This document shows positions 34,299 through 44,400 of a stretch of DNA of 64,000 bases, piece after piece. The notes under the pieces are model-generated. The model did not search any database. It saw only the letters and a list, made by a program, of their open reading frames with translations, and was not told the DNA's origin. The stretch covers positions 186,001-250,000 of the forward strand of contig NZ_JBHTJH010000001.1 in assembly GCF_042675645.1 (NCBI RefSeq), in the 5' to 3' direction. Position 1 is the first letter of the stretch, and the number at the start of each line of letters is the position of its first letter. The translations under genes were made by a program, and so were the position numbers. The DNA comes from Sungkyunkwania multivorans (lineage in GTDB: Bacteria; Bacteroidota; Bacteroidia; Flavobacteriales; Flavobacteriaceae).

Positions 34299-34327
34299 AC
34301 TTTCAATTTGCTTTCGCTATTGAAAGT
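34299..34327 (-). other. Hairpin with GAAA tetraloop in the rpsJ 3' region
   Basis: On the transcript ACTTTCAAT (nine bases) pairs with ATTGAAAGT, enclosing GC-GAAA-GC. It starts 10 nt after the rpsJ stop. There is no T-run, so it is more likely an RNA stability or protein-binding element than a terminator. Confidence 0.5.
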
Positions 34328-34336
34328 GGTGTTTCA

Positions 34337-34642
34337 TCACACTTTGATCTCTACTTCAACCCCGCTTGGCAACTCCAACTTCATCAAGGCATCGATGGTC
34401 TTTGACGAAGAGCTGTAGATGTCCAACAAACGCTTGTAAGAGCTCAATTCAAATTGCTCTCGCGATTTCTTATTGACGTGTGGAGAACGTAGCACAGTAA
34501 ATATTTTCTTGTGCGTTGGCAATGGAATAGGACCCGTTACAACGGCGCCAGTAGTTTTTACTGTCTTAACGATCTTCTCGGCAGACTTGTCCACCAAGTT
34601 GTGATCGTACGATTTTAGTTTTATTCTGATTTTCTGACTCAT
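34337..34642 (-). CDS. rpsJ: Ribosomal protein S10
   Basis: 101 residues. MSQKIRIKLKSYDHNLVDKSAEKIVKTVKTTGAVVTGPIPLPTHK and the tRNA-facing loop (SPHVNKKSREQFELSSYKRLL) are typical. Besides the 30S head, S10 takes part in NusB-dependent antitermination. It is grouped with fusA (11 nt) and separated from rplC by a terminator. Confidence 0.99.
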   Translation of the reverse strand: MSQKIRIKLKSYDHNLVDKSAEKIVKTVKTTGAVVTGPIPLPTHKKIFTVLRSPHVNKKSREQFELSSYKRLLDIYSSSSKTIDALMKLELPSGVEVEIKV

Positions 34643-34653
34643 TTTCTTTGGGA

Positions 34654-36783
34654 TTAAGCGTTAACTGCTCCTTTTACTTCTTTGATCACTTCTTCTGCGA
34701 TGTTGGTAGGTGTCTCTGCGTAGTGCGAGAACTCCATGGTAGATGTTGCTCTACCAGATGACAATGTTCTCAACGCCGTTACATAACCAAACATCTCTGA
34801 AAGTGGCACGTGGGCTTTAACAACCTTAGAACCTGCACGGTCGCTCATGTCGTTTACCTGACCACGACGACGGTTAAGGTCACCTACGATATCACCCATG
34901 TTCTCTTCAGGAGTAAGCACTTCGAGTTTCATGATCGGCTCCATAAGAACTGCTCTCGCAGCCTTTGCAGCGGACTTGTAACCCATCTTAGCAGCTAGTT
35001 CGAACGAAAGAGAATCAGAATCCACCGCATGGAAAGACCCATCTTTCAGCGTAACTTTCATACTGTCCATCTCAAATCCGGCTAAAGGACCATTTTTCAT
35101 GGCTTCCTTAAATCCTTTTTCTACTGATGGGATATATTCTTTAGGAATGTTACCTCCTTTGATCAAGTTTACAAACTCAAGACCTTGCTGGCCTTCTTCA
35201 GCTGGTTCCATTGTAAATACGATATCTGCGAATTTACCTCGTCCACCAGACTGCTTCTTATAAACCTCTCTATGATCGGCAGTTGCTGTAAGCGCTTCTT
35301 TATACTCAACTTGAGGTTGACCTTGGTTAACCTCTACTTTAAACTCACGCTTAAGACGGTCTACAATAATATCTAAGTGAAGCTCGCCCATACCAGAGAT
35401 GATCGTTTGACCAGAGGCCTCGTCGGTCTTTACCTGGAACGTTGGGTCTTCTTCGGCAAGTTTTGAGAGCGCCATCCCTAGCTTATCAACATCGGCCTTT
35501 GTCTTAGGCTCTACCGCGATACCGATTACCGGATCTGGGAAGTCCATAGATTCTAGCACGATTGGATGTTTTTCATCAGACATGGTATCCCCAGTCTTGA
35601 TATCTTTGAAACCTACCGCAGCTCCAATGTCTCCTGCTTCGATATAATCGATGGCATTTTGTTTATTAGAGTGCATCTGATAGATACGTGAAATACGCTC
35701 CTTCTTTCCTGAACGGTTGTTAAGGATGTAAGAACCTGCATCCAAACGACCAGAATAAGCACGAAAGAATGCCAAACGCCCCACAAAGGGGTCGGTAGCA
35801 ATTTTAAATGCTAGTGCCGCAAACGGCTCCTTCACATCTGGCTTACGGATCTCTTCTTTTTCTGTATCAGGATTTACCCCTATGATACCTTCCTTATCAA
35901 CTGGCGAAGGCAAATAACGACAAACGGCATCCAATAAGAATTGAACTCCTTTATTTTTAAATGCAGACCCACAGATCATAGGGATGATAGACATGTCCAT
36001 TACCGCAGCACGAAGTGCAGCATGCACTTCTTCTTCAGTAATAGAATCCTCATCTTCCATGTATTTCTCAAGAAGATCCTCGTCGTAGGCCGCAACTTCT
36101 TCGATCAGCTTACCTCTAAGCTCAGCAGCTTCCGCCTTCAACTCTTCTGGTATGTCGATAACATCAAATGTTGCACCTTGAGTCTCATCGTGCCATACGA
36201 TCGCACGGTTCTTCACCAAGTCGACGATGCCTTTAAAATCGGCCTCATCCCCAATGTTCATTACGATTGGCACAGCGTTAGACCCTAGCATATCCTTCAC
36301 TTGTTGGCAAACCGCCATAAAGTTAGCTCCTTGACGGTCCATCTTGTTTACAAATCCAATACGTGGAACCTTGTAATTATCGGCCAATCTCCAGTTGGTC
36401 TCAGATTGTGGCTCAACACCATCAACCGCACTGAATAAGAATACCAACCCATCCAGCACACGTAAAGAGCGATTTACCTCAACGGTGAAATCAACGTGCC
36501 CAGGAGTATCGATTATATTAAAATGGTATCCTTTGGTCTCTGGAGTGGGCTGTCCGTTTTCCAACGGGAAATTCCAAGTACAGGTAGTTGCAGCCGAGGT
36601 AATTGTGATACCTCGTTCCTGCTCTTGCTCCATCCAGTCCATCGTCGCAGCACCATCGTGCACTTCACCAATTTTGTGACTTACACCAGTGTAATATAGA
36701 ATACGCTCGGTAGTTGTTGTCTTACCCGCATCGATGTGAGCAGCAATACCAATGTTTCTTGTAAATTTAAGATCTCTTCCCAT
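34654..36783 (-). CDS. fusA: Translation elongation factor G
   Basis: 709 residues. GTPase domain with AHIDAGKTTTTERI, the switch II DTPGHVDFT and NKMDRQGA; then domains II-V, including the domain IV region (QSGGRGKFADIVFTMEPAEEG). It drives translocation of tRNA and mRNA after peptide transfer. Located after rpsG and 11 nt before rpsJ. Confidence 0.99.
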   Translation of the reverse strand: MGRDLKFTRNIGIAAHIDAGKTTTTERILYYTGVSHKIGEVHDGAATMDWMEQEQERGITITSAATTCTWNFPLENGQPTPETKGYHFNIIDTPGHVDFTVEVNRSLRVLDGLVFLFSAVDGVEPQSETNWRLADNYKVPRIGFVNKMDRQGANFMAVCQQVKDMLGSNAVPIVMNIGDEADFKGIVDLVKNRAIVWHDETQGATFDVIDIPEELKAEAAELRGKLIEEVAAYDEDLLEKYMEDEDSITEEEVHAALRAAVMDMSIIPMICGSAFKNKGVQFLLDAVCRYLPSPVDKEGIIGVNPDTEKEEIRKPDVKEPFAALAFKIATDPFVGRLAFFRAYSGRLDAGSYILNNRSGKKERISRIYQMHSNKQNAIDYIEAGDIGAAVGFKDIKTGDTMSDEKHPIVLESMDFPDPVIGIAVEPKTKADVDKLGMALSKLAEEDPTFQVKTDEASGQTIISGMGELHLDIIVDRLKREFKVEVNQGQPQVEYKEALTATADHREVYKKQSGGRGKFADIVFTMEPAEEGQQGLEFVNLIKGGNIPKEYIPSVEKGFKEAMKNGPLAGFEMDSMKVTLKDGSFHAVDSDSLSFELAAKMGYKSAAKAARAVLMEPIMKLEVLTPEENMGDIVGDLNRRRGQVNDMSDRAGSKVVKAHVPLSEMFGYVTALRTLSSGRATSTMEFSHYAETPTNIAEEVIKEVKGAVNA

Positions 36784-36813
36784 CTTTTGTTAAATACTTG
36801 TTGTGTGTTTGGA

Positions 36814-37290
36814 TTAAAATCTGAAGTGAGAGAATGCCTTGTTGGCCTCAGCCATTTTATGAGTATCCACCCTTTTCTTTACAGCAGCTCCTTCTTCTTT
36901 TGCCGCAGCTAAGATCTCTGAGGCAAGTTTTTGGGCCATTGATTTTTCGTTACGCTTGCGCGCATAACTGATCAACCACTTCATCGCTGTTGATACTTTT
37001 CTATCTGGACGGATCTGCATAGGAATCTGAAATGTAGCACCACCAACACGACGGCTGCGAACCTCAACGTGTGGCATAACATTGCTTAGCGCATCTTTCC
37101 AAAGCTCTAATCCAGTTTTCTCATCATCTTGTTTCTTCTCTTCTACGATATCGATCGCATCGTAAAACACTTTGAACGCTACTGACTTCTTACCGTCCCA
37201 CATTAAGTTGTTCACAAAACGCGTCACCAATTGATCATTAAATCTTGGGTCTGGTAAAAGCGGTCTTTTTTTCGCCTGTCTTTTTCTCAT
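36814..37290 (-). CDS. rpsG: Ribosomal protein S7
   Basis: 158 residues. MRKRQAKKRPLLPDPRFNDQLVTRFVNNLMWDGKKS is typical, and SRRVGGATFQIPMQIRPDRK is the family signature. S7 starts assembly of the 30S head. It is 26 nt downstream of rpsL. Confidence 0.99.
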   Translation of the reverse strand: MRKRQAKKRPLLPDPRFNDQLVTRFVNNLMWDGKKSVAFKVFYDAIDIVEEKKQDDEKTGLELWKDALSNVMPHVEVRSRRVGGATFQIPMQIRPDRKVSTAMKWLISYARKRNEKSMAQKLASEILAAAKEEGAAVKKRVDTHKMAEANKAFSHFRF

Positions 37291-37316
37291 GTCTCTTTAC
37301 ATTAAAGTTTTAATGA

Positions 37317-37691
37317 TTACTTTTTTGGGCGTTTTGCACCGTACTTTGAGCGACGTTGCGTTCTACCTTCTACACCGGCAGTATCTAGCGCACCGCGAAC
37401 GATGTGATATCTAACCCCAGGTAAATCTTTTACTCTTCCGCCTCTAACCAATACTATCGAGTGCTCTTGGAGGTTGTGTCCCTCACCTGGGATGTAAGCG
37501 TTAACCTCATTACCATTTGTCAACCTCACCCTTGCAACTTTACGCATTGCAGAGTTAGGTTTTTTTGGTGTTGTGGTGTAAACACGCGTACATACTCCAC
37601 GTCTTTGTGGACACGAATCCAAAGCAGCCGATTTACTCTTCTTGGTCATCTTGGCCCTTCCTTTTCGTACTAATTGTGAAATAGTTGGCAT
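37317..37691 (-). CDS. rpsL: Ribosomal protein S12
   Basis: 124 residues. The decoding-centre loops TTPKKPNSAMRKVARVRL and GGRVKDLPGVRYHIVRGALD are intact. The Lys residues that correspond to E. coli Lys42 and Lys87, the usual streptomycin-resistance positions, are both Lys, the susceptible form. First gene of the rpsL-rpsG-fusA-rpsJ transcript. Confidence 0.99.
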   Translation of the reverse strand: MPTISQLVRKGRAKMTKKSKSAALDSCPQRRGVCTRVYTTTPKKPNSAMRKVARVRLTNGNEVNAYIPGEGHNLQEHSIVLVRGGRVKDLPGVRYHIVRGALDTAGVEGRTQRRSKYGAKRPKK

Positions 37692-37713
37692 AAATAAATA
37701 CTATTATTTAATT

Positions 37714-37734
37714 AAAAAACCCTCTTTTAGAGGG
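37714..37734 (-). promoter_or_regulatory. Hairpin plus T-run at the start of the rpsL leader
   Basis: On the transcript CCCTCT-AAAA-GAGGG followed by TTTTTT (hairpin 37720-37734). It begins only about 4 nt after the -7 element, so the RNA would start at or inside the stem. It may act as a 5' stabilising cap or an early pause signal rather than a classical terminator. Confidence 0.5.
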
Positions 37735-37737
37735 CTG

Positions 37738-37767
37738 CAAAGGTAGAAATTATTTTCATCTATTCAA
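37738..37767 (-). promoter_or_regulatory. Promoter of the rpsL-rpsG-fusA-rpsJ operon
   Basis: On the minus strand TTG (37765-37767), 19 nt, TACCTTTG (37738-37745), identical in elements and spacing to the rplC promoter. It lies 47 nt before the rpsL ATG. Confidence 0.85.
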
Positions 37768-37806
37768 ATGGCTTGCTATTTATTTTGCTTTCAACCTACA
37801 ACAATT

Positions 37807-37835
37807 CGATACACGACTCCCTATCTGTCGTATCG
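37807..37835. other. Bulged hairpin downstream of the tandem secreted-protein genes
   Basis: CGATA-(CA)-CGAC against GTCG-TATCG, nine pairs with a two-base bulge, 27 nt past the stop of the gene at 37862-38596. It lacks a T-run and may slow read-through into rpsL or be incidental. Confidence 0.3.
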
Positions 37836-37861
37836 ACCGACACTTGACGAGCTATCGACGA

Positions 37862-38596
37862 TCATGGTGAATCTTGATATGAATCCAAGTATTTGAGTAG
37901 CGCAATTACTTGAGAGGGCTCCTTTAAATTCAGTTTTTGTTCCTTGACAAAATCTTTTGCTTTCTGATGATCCGCCTCATCTAAGGCCTCAATGATCTTT
38001 TTCTTTCGCAACGACACCGACCTTAAGGTCTCATTCGGTTTTCCGATGAAAAATTCCTCAACCTCGGAAAATCTTGCTGGGAATGACCGCTGGAGCGAAT
38101 TATATGCTTTTTTCTTTTCCATTATTATTTTCTTCTTTCGGGCATAAAACCAATAGTGATTTCCTTTGAATTGCAAATACATATAACCAATTCGAGACTG
38201 TCCTCCATCAGTCTTATATGGAAGGTAGAATAACTCTTGCGCTCCAAACCTACAAGATATCTTACTTGACTTATGCAAGGCATAGACCTCTGCATTCTCG
38301 TTTTCGAATTGTTTGAACTCCACCTCGTCATTATAAGCATCAAAACGTGCAAAGATCTCTTTTTCCGCTTTGCCTTCGTACACTATGACCGCTGGAACAA
38401 AATTGTCATTTTCAAAAGGGCTTCCTTTGATGTTAGAAACCGAGATCTCCTTTTTGCTGTAAACCTTTCGGCGGAGTTCCTCCCATGCTTTTTGAGCTTG
38501 AGGATCCCCGGCTTGTCCGAATGCGGGACGCGTTCCCTGACTAAAAGAAGTGAAATACAATAATCCGATACCAATTATTAAGAATGATTTTTTCAT
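37862..38596 (-). CDS. Secreted protein of unknown function, paralogue of its upstream neighbour
   Basis: The frame opens at 38614, but the second Met (38596) begins a proper signal peptide (MKKSFLIIGIGLLYFTSFSQ) and is preferred, giving 244 residues. The mature protein starts with GDPQAQKAWEELRRKVY and has the blocks ISNIKGSPFENDNFVPA, FARFDAYNDEVEFKQFENENAE, YWFYARKKKIIMEKK and PARFSEVEEFFIGKPNETL, then a Lys-rich helical tail. The same blocks in the same order occur in the next gene (38742-39515), so the two are tandem duplicates. I do not recognise a named function. Confidence 0.75.
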   Translation of the reverse strand: MKKSFLIIGIGLLYFTSFSQGTRPAFGQAGDPQAQKAWEELRRKVYSKKEISVSNIKGSPFENDNFVPAVIVYEGKAEKEIFARFDAYNDEVEFKQFENENAEVYALHKSSKISCRFGAQELFYLPYKTDGGQSRIGYMYLQFKGNHYWFYARKKKIIMEKKKAYNSLQRSFPARFSEVEEFFIGKPNETLRSVSLRKKKIIEALDEADHQKAKDFVKEQKLNLKEPSQVIALLKYLDSYQDSP

Positions 38597-38741
38597 AAGA
38601 AATGTGAATAGCATTGCTGAAAGGGTGTCCCCAACATAATTTTTTCGCTTCTAAATATACACAAAGAATTGAGGCAATAAGAATACGTCGCCCATATTTA
38701 GATGTGCTCTACTCTTCTACCCCAGCGTATATCTACTCAAT

Positions 38742-39515
38742 TTATTGGTCTAAGTATTTTAATAATTTGATGACTTGCTCTTCACTCTTCAAATCGAGCT
38801 TGTGTTCCTTGATGAATTTTTTTGCCTTCTGCTGGTCGCTTTTTATCAACGCAGACAATATCCTCTTTTTACTATTAGGGACCTGTATCAACTTCTTATT
38901 AGGTTCCCCGATAAAGAATTCTTTGGTCTCGGAAAAGCGCGCCGGAAACGTCTTATGCAATGAGGTTGTCGCCGTCTTTTTCTCCTTGATCGTTTTCTTG
39001 TCCCTCGCATAAAACCAATAACGACTGCCTTCAAATTGTTTCGCCATATATCCTGCTTTCAGTACTCCTTTTTCAAAATATGGGAGATAAAAGTAGTTGT
39101 CGTTACCAATGCGACAGGATAGATTTGCTGATTTCAACAGGGCGTATCGCTCTGCATTCTCTTTGTTGAATTCTTTAAATTCGACCTCGTCATTATAAGC
39201 ATCATATCGAGCGAAACACTCCTTCTCGATCTGACCGTCATACATCAGCGTTGCCGGTAAAAAATTATCATTTGAATATGGGCTTCCTTTTACATCCGAA
39301 ATGGTGATCATTTCCTTATTGTAGATTTTTTTTCGCAGCGCATCCCAGCCTTTCTGAGCTTGGGGATCACCCTCTAGGCTAAATCCATTATTCGAAAATT
39401 GCGTATTCCCACCTCTTACTGGAGATCCGAATTTGGCACCAAGGTCATTTTGGGAGAAAGAAACTCCCCAGAAAAAGGTAAGCAATATGGCGACTACGAC
39501 TGAATAATTTTTCAT
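38742..39515 (-). CDS. Secreted protein of unknown function, first of a tandem paralogous pair
   Basis: 257 residues with a signal peptide (about 1-21, ending VSFSQ). Shared blocks with the downstream paralogue are GDPQAQKGWDALRKKIY, ISDVKGSPYSNDNFLPA, FARYDAYNDEVEFKEFNKENAE, YWFYARDKKTIKEKK and PARFSETKEFFIGEPNKKL. It has an extra Gly/Asn-rich stretch after the signal peptide. The 127-nt gap to the second copy holds no clear promoter or terminator. The mature region is mostly beta-strand-like followed by a helical, Lys-rich C-terminus. Function unknown. Confidence 0.78.
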   Translation of the reverse strand: MKNYSVVVAILLTFFWGVSFSQNDLGAKFGSPVRGGNTQFSNNGFSLEGDPQAQKGWDALRKKIYNKEMITISDVKGSPYSNDNFLPATLMYDGQIEKECFARYDAYNDEVEFKEFNKENAERYALLKSANLSCRIGNDNYFYLPYFEKGVLKAGYMAKQFEGSRYWFYARDKKTIKEKKTATTSLHKTFPARFSETKEFFIGEPNKKLIQVPNSKKRILSALIKSDQQKAKKFIKEHKLDLKSEEQVIKLLKYLDQ

Positions 39516-39665
39516 TTGTCAATTCTTTTTGAGTTTAAACAATGTTATTATGACCTATCAAACAGCGTTTTTAGCTAGATTATGGATGGTCACTCAATAA
39601 ATACATAACTTGCTTTCAAATTTTTTGATAAAATTTGAGTTTTCATAAACCAAGGACATCCTTAA

Positions 39666-41372
39666 ATGTACGAAAAATTGAGCTTTACCATCTTTAAAAC
39701 AGCACTTTTCACCATCCTTGGGATACTCCTACTGAATACAGAGCGAGGTCTGGCTCAGGAATTACGGTTGATGATCTTTCCAGAAAATGCCAAAGACACG
39801 ACTCTGGTAGACTCGGTTGGATACCTGAAGACTTTTGAAGACTATGTTGCCATGACCAAAGAATTGAGCCGCTTTTCTGACAAGCTAAGCAAGATCGGTT
39901 ATTTTGAGAATTATTTTTATCCACCAACATTCTCTAACGATTCTATCTTTATCTCGAACATCGTGCTAGGAGAGCGAAAGACCCACATCAACGTGATCCT
40001 TCCTTCAGGTCCAGAGAGAAGGTTGATAAAAGGCAGCCGGTTTGTAACCTCCGACACCGTAAAACTTAAGATCAGAGAATACCAAAAACTCATCGACCAG
40101 CTTTTATATGACCTTGAGAAAAGGGGCAATATCTTTGATGTCATTCAATTGAAAAATATCAAGATAGAGGACAATGAGGTATATGGAGATTTAACGATCG
40201 ACCTGAAAACACCTCGCAGCATTGATGACATTATCATAAAAGGCTATGACAAGTTCCCCTTTTCGTTTATAAAGTACACCTCGAAATTGAAGAGCGGCAA
40301 GCCGCTTGACCGCGAAATGATAGAAAATGAGAGCAACTCCCTCAATACACTGCCATTTATAAATCAATTAAAGCCTCCCGAAATATTATTTGAAAAAGAC
40401 AGCAGTACGGTATTTCTTTATTTCGAAAAGACCAAGAGCAATTATTTTGATGGTTTTATCGGCTTCTCCAACGACGACACGACTAACAACATTCAATTGA
40501 ATGGCTATGTGGACCTAAGGCTTGTGAACAATTTGGATAGAGGAGAACAATTAAACATTCTATGGAAGAATGATGGGAACGAACAAACTAGATTTCGGGC
40601 ATTGCTAGACCTCCCATTCATTTTCAAATCCCCCCTGGGCGTGGGAGCATCGCTGGACATCTTCCGAAAGGACTCTACTTTTCTTAATACCGAAGTAAAA
40701 CTGAAGCTCAACTACCAATTGTCGCCACGAGGACGTGTTAGCCTAGGAATAACACAATACGAATCCAATGACCTACTGGATAATTCCCTTATGAGTGTAG
40801 ATGATCTTGAAGCGACCAAGATAAACCTTGGATACACCTATATTTTGCCCAATCTCGACGATGCGCTATTTAGAAATAAGGCTACTGTTTTCTTAGAGAC
40901 CAATTTTGGTAACAGAGATAGCGACTTAGGAGGCGAAACGCAATATTCAATAGAATTAAACGCCAATTATTTGTGGAAGATAAATTTCAGAAATCGCATC
41001 TTCATCAACAATGCCACGTCTTTTTTAAACTCTAACAATTATTTTGACAACGAAAAATTTAGACTTGGAGGCATCAATTCTATCAGAGGATTCAACGAAA
41101 ATTCGTTGGAAGCGACCTTCTTCTCATACCTCAATACCGAGTACAGATTTCTACTTTCCAGCAATACCTACATCAACTCGATCTTCGATGTAGGATATCT
41201 ACAAGACGATCTTTTAAAGACAAAAAACAATCTTCTCGGTTTCGGGCTTGGATTGGGTATCAATTCTAACGCAGGACTTTTTAGACTCAATTATGCGCTT
41301 GGAAAGAGCAACGATTCTAGATTAAAATTTACGGATGCGAAAGTCCACATTAGTTTTTCTTCGATATTCTAA
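39666..41372 (+). CDS. Omp85-superfamily outer membrane protein (POTRA plus beta barrel)
   Basis: 568 residues. Signal peptide about 1-31 (GILLLNTERGLAQ). A periplasmic part with at least one POTRA-like unit (about 170-250; PRSIDDIIIKGYDKFPFSFIKYTSKLKSG) is followed by a barrel. The barrel contains RLGGINSIRGFNEN, the form taken by the conserved RGF loop motif of BamA/TamA/FhaC proteins, and ends in a Phe (HISFSSIF). The family inserts or secretes proteins across the outer membrane. It is shorter than BamA and probably a specialised member, perhaps serving the SusCD system directly downstream, which is inference. Confidence 0.78.
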   Translation: MYEKLSFTIFKTALFTILGILLLNTERGLAQELRLMIFPENAKDTTLVDSVGYLKTFEDYVAMTKELSRFSDKLSKIGYFENYFYPPTFSNDSIFISNIVLGERKTHINVILPSGPERRLIKGSRFVTSDTVKLKIREYQKLIDQLLYDLEKRGNIFDVIQLKNIKIEDNEVYGDLTIDLKTPRSIDDIIIKGYDKFPFSFIKYTSKLKSGKPLDREMIENESNSLNTLPFINQLKPPEILFEKDSSTVFLYFEKTKSNYFDGFIGFSNDDTTNNIQLNGYVDLRLVNNLDRGEQLNILWKNDGNEQTRFRALLDLPFIFKSPLGVGASLDIFRKDSTFLNTEVKLKLNYQLSPRGRVSLGITQYESNDLLDNSLMSVDDLEATKINLGYTYILPNLDDALFRNKATVFLETNFGNRDSDLGGETQYSIELNANYLWKINFRNRIFINNATSFLNSNNYFDNEKFRLGGINSIRGFNENSLEATFFSYLNTEYRFLLSSNTYINSIFDVGYLQDDLLKTKNNLLGFGLGLGINSNAGLFRLNYALGKSNDSRLKFTDAKVHISFSSIF

Positions 41373-41430
41373 GATTATTTGTTAATCTGCTAGCATTTTA
41401 AGAATTCTTAACAGTTTTAAGTGAAAAAAA

Positions 41431-41461
41431 TTGGATAATTAACATGGAATTATGACTTTTG
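41431..41461 (+). promoter_or_regulatory. Promoter-like element of the first SusC operon
   Basis: TTGGATAATTAACA, 9 nt, GACTTTTG. The same element with the same internal spacing occurs at 52309-52339 before the second SusC gene, and both start exactly 58 nt before the ATG. GACTTTTG resembles TAnnTTTG with G for T. Confidence 0.65.
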
Positions 41462-41488
41462 AGTATAGCTAATTCAAATAACTTAAAC

Positions 41489-44400
41489 ATGAAAACAAAG
41501 TTTAGTGGGATTTTAACGCTTTTACTAGCGTTTATTACGCAACTAACGCTCGCTCAGCAAATGACCGTCAGTGGTACGGTCACCGATGCAAGCGGCGTGC
41601 CATTGCCAGGAGCCACTGTTGTCGTCAAAGGCACATCGACAGGGACTTCTACCGATTTCGATGGGAATTACTCCATTGAAGTGAGCCAAGGCGGCGTCCT
41701 TGAGTTCAGTTATGTAGGTTACACCTCGCAGGAAGTGACGGTAGGTGCCTCCAACAACATTAATGTTCAACTTCAAGAGGGCACACAACTAGAAGAGGTT
41801 GTTGTTACCGCCCTCGGTATCAAAAAGGAAAAGCAAGCGCTGGGATATTCGGTGGCTGAAGTTGGCTCCGAACAATTGGAGCAACGCGCCGAAGGAGATA
41901 TCGCTCGTGTTCTTACTGGAAAAGCTTCCGGTGTGAACATCAACCAGCAAAGTGGCCTTTCCGGTTCGGGCACCAATATTGTGATTAGAGGTTTTAGCTC
42001 GTTCACAGGAAGTAATCAACCACTTTTTATCGTAGATGGAGTACCCTTTAGTATTGACACCAACCCAGGTGGTGACTTTATCGATGGAAACAATGGTTCG
42101 AGTAGGTTTTTGGACCTCGACCCAAACAGCATTGAAAGTGTTAACGTACTTAAAGGACTGGCCGCTGCGACACTATACGGGTCGCAAGGTAAGAATGGTG
42201 TCATTCTGATCACTACAAAAAGTGGCGCAACCGGTGGTACCGTAAAGAAGACCGAAGTGACCGTGACCTCGTCTTTCTTTTTCAATGAGATCGCTTCTTT
42301 ACCTGACTATCAAGACGAATATGGTAACGGTTTTGACCAAGCATTCGGCTGGTTCTTCTCTAACTGGGGACCTAGCTTCAGTGAAGGTGGTGCTTCTGGG
42401 TGGGGGCAAAGTAATGCCATTAATGGTACGCTTTCCGGGACCCCAGGATTCTTAAGACATCCATATAGTACTGCGGCTTCTGCGACAGGTATCCCTGCGG
42501 CATTCCCAGAATTTCAAGGTGCGCTTTACGAATGGAGACCTTACGACAGTGTTGAAAAATTCTTTAGAACAGGGACCGTAATTAACACCTCGATCAATGT
42601 ACGAGGAGCATCCGACAATGGTAAGGTAAGCTATAATGCAAATTATGGCTATTTGGAAGACCAAGGATTTACACCGGGCAACTCTGTGAAAAGAAACAAC
42701 TTAGGCGTTGGAGGTAGAGCGGAACTTTCTAACAAATTTACTGTTAGTGGTGTTCTTAACTTTGCAAGGACCAAATTTACCTCGCCACCAGTTGCCTTAA
42801 GCCAAGGTAACGGTGCTACAGGTGCAGGTTCCTCCATCTTTGGAGACCTATGGTTTACTCCGAGAAGTATTGACATTCAAGGTTTGCCTTTCCAAAATCC
42901 TCTAACAGGAGGTAGTGTCTATTACCGTCAAAACAATAGTATTCAGCATCCGCTATGGACGTTGAACAACTCTGGTAGCATCCAACAAACCAACAGGGTA
43001 TTTGGTACTGCTTCTTTGACTTATAGCTTCAATGATAATTTGAATTTATCCTATAGAGCTGGTATTGATGTTTATAGTGAAAACAACACCAACTTCCAAA
43101 ACAAGGGAGGTATCAATAGTAACAGTGGAGACATTCGATTGGCAAGTGGTATTTATGAGACTTGGAATAATACCAACACCATTTGGGATCACAACTTGGT
43201 CCTTGCTGGCGACTATGATCTGACCGAAGATATCGGATTCGCTTTCACCGCTGGGGGAACCTCAAGACGCGAGATCTTTGACCAAAATGGTACTTTAAGT
43301 GATGGACAGCAAGTTTTTGGAGTCCTGAGACATTTTAATTTCTTAAACCAGAATGAACGTCAATTTTTCAGTCAGAGGAATCTTGTCGGTGTATACGGAC
43401 AAGCAGATTTTGACTATAAAAATATGGTGTACTTGAACTTGGCAGGTAGAAACGACTGGGTATCTAACTTTGCAAAAGCAAATCGCAGTCTATTCTATCC
43501 TAGTGCTAGTTTATCGTTCATTCCCACCTCGGCCTTTGAAGGACTGAAAAGTGAAAATGGACTAAACTATTTAAAACTTAGATTAGGTTATGGTACATCT
43601 GCAAACTTCGATGCAGGGAGCGCTTATCCAACGGTGGGAACGTTGGTGTTGAACACTCAGGACAATCAAGATGAAACAGGCGTGAATATCGTTTCGAATA
43701 CAACAGGTACACGTTTGGCAAATCCGGATCTGAAGCCGGAGCGTCTTAATGAGATCGAGCTAGGTTTGGAATCTAGATTTTTGAACAACCGCGTCAACCT
43801 TGACCTGTCTGTTTACAAGAGAATAACGGAAGACCTCATCATCGATCGTCCATTAGACCCTGCTACAGGCAATACCGTAGTGGCGACGAACATCGGTGAA
43901 ATACAAAGTGATGGTATAGAACTTGACCTCGGAGTCGACTGGTTCAGAGGAGCAGAAGAGGGTGATTTCAACTGGAATACCAATGTAAATTTCACCGCTT
44001 ACGAAACCACTGTAGAAGATCTAGGTTTAGATACGGATCTAGTAGTTTATTCAGGATTTACGAATCTTGGTAATGCAGCTATCGAAGGCGAACCTCTGGG
44101 TGTATTCTTCGGAAGCAAGATCCAAAGAGACGACAATGGTAACTTTGTAGTCGGGGCAGATGGAAATTATATCCAAGATCCCGAAGATGGCGTTATAGGT
44201 GATCCAAATCCTGATTGGGTAATGAACTTGCAGAATAGTATCTCGTATAAGAATTTCACGCTTGGTTTCCTTCTTAACTACACCAGTGGTGGCGATATCT
44301 ATTCCAGTACGATCTCAACACTCCTTGGTAGAGGTTTGATCACCGAAACCATTGACAGAGAGAATACATTCATTCTGCCAGGAGTATTGCAGAATGGAGA

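Larger units (their letters stand above)
33862..34336. other. 475-bp intergenic region between rpsJ and rplC
   Basis: Contents from the rpsJ side: a hairpin with a GAAA loop (34299-34327), a strong bidirectional terminator (34201-34218), a short minus-strand frame of 48 codons (34036-34182) that I do not trust as a gene, the rplC promoter (33993-34022) and the structured rplC leader. Elsewhere in this cluster gene spacing is mostly below 30 nt. Confidence 0.85.
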
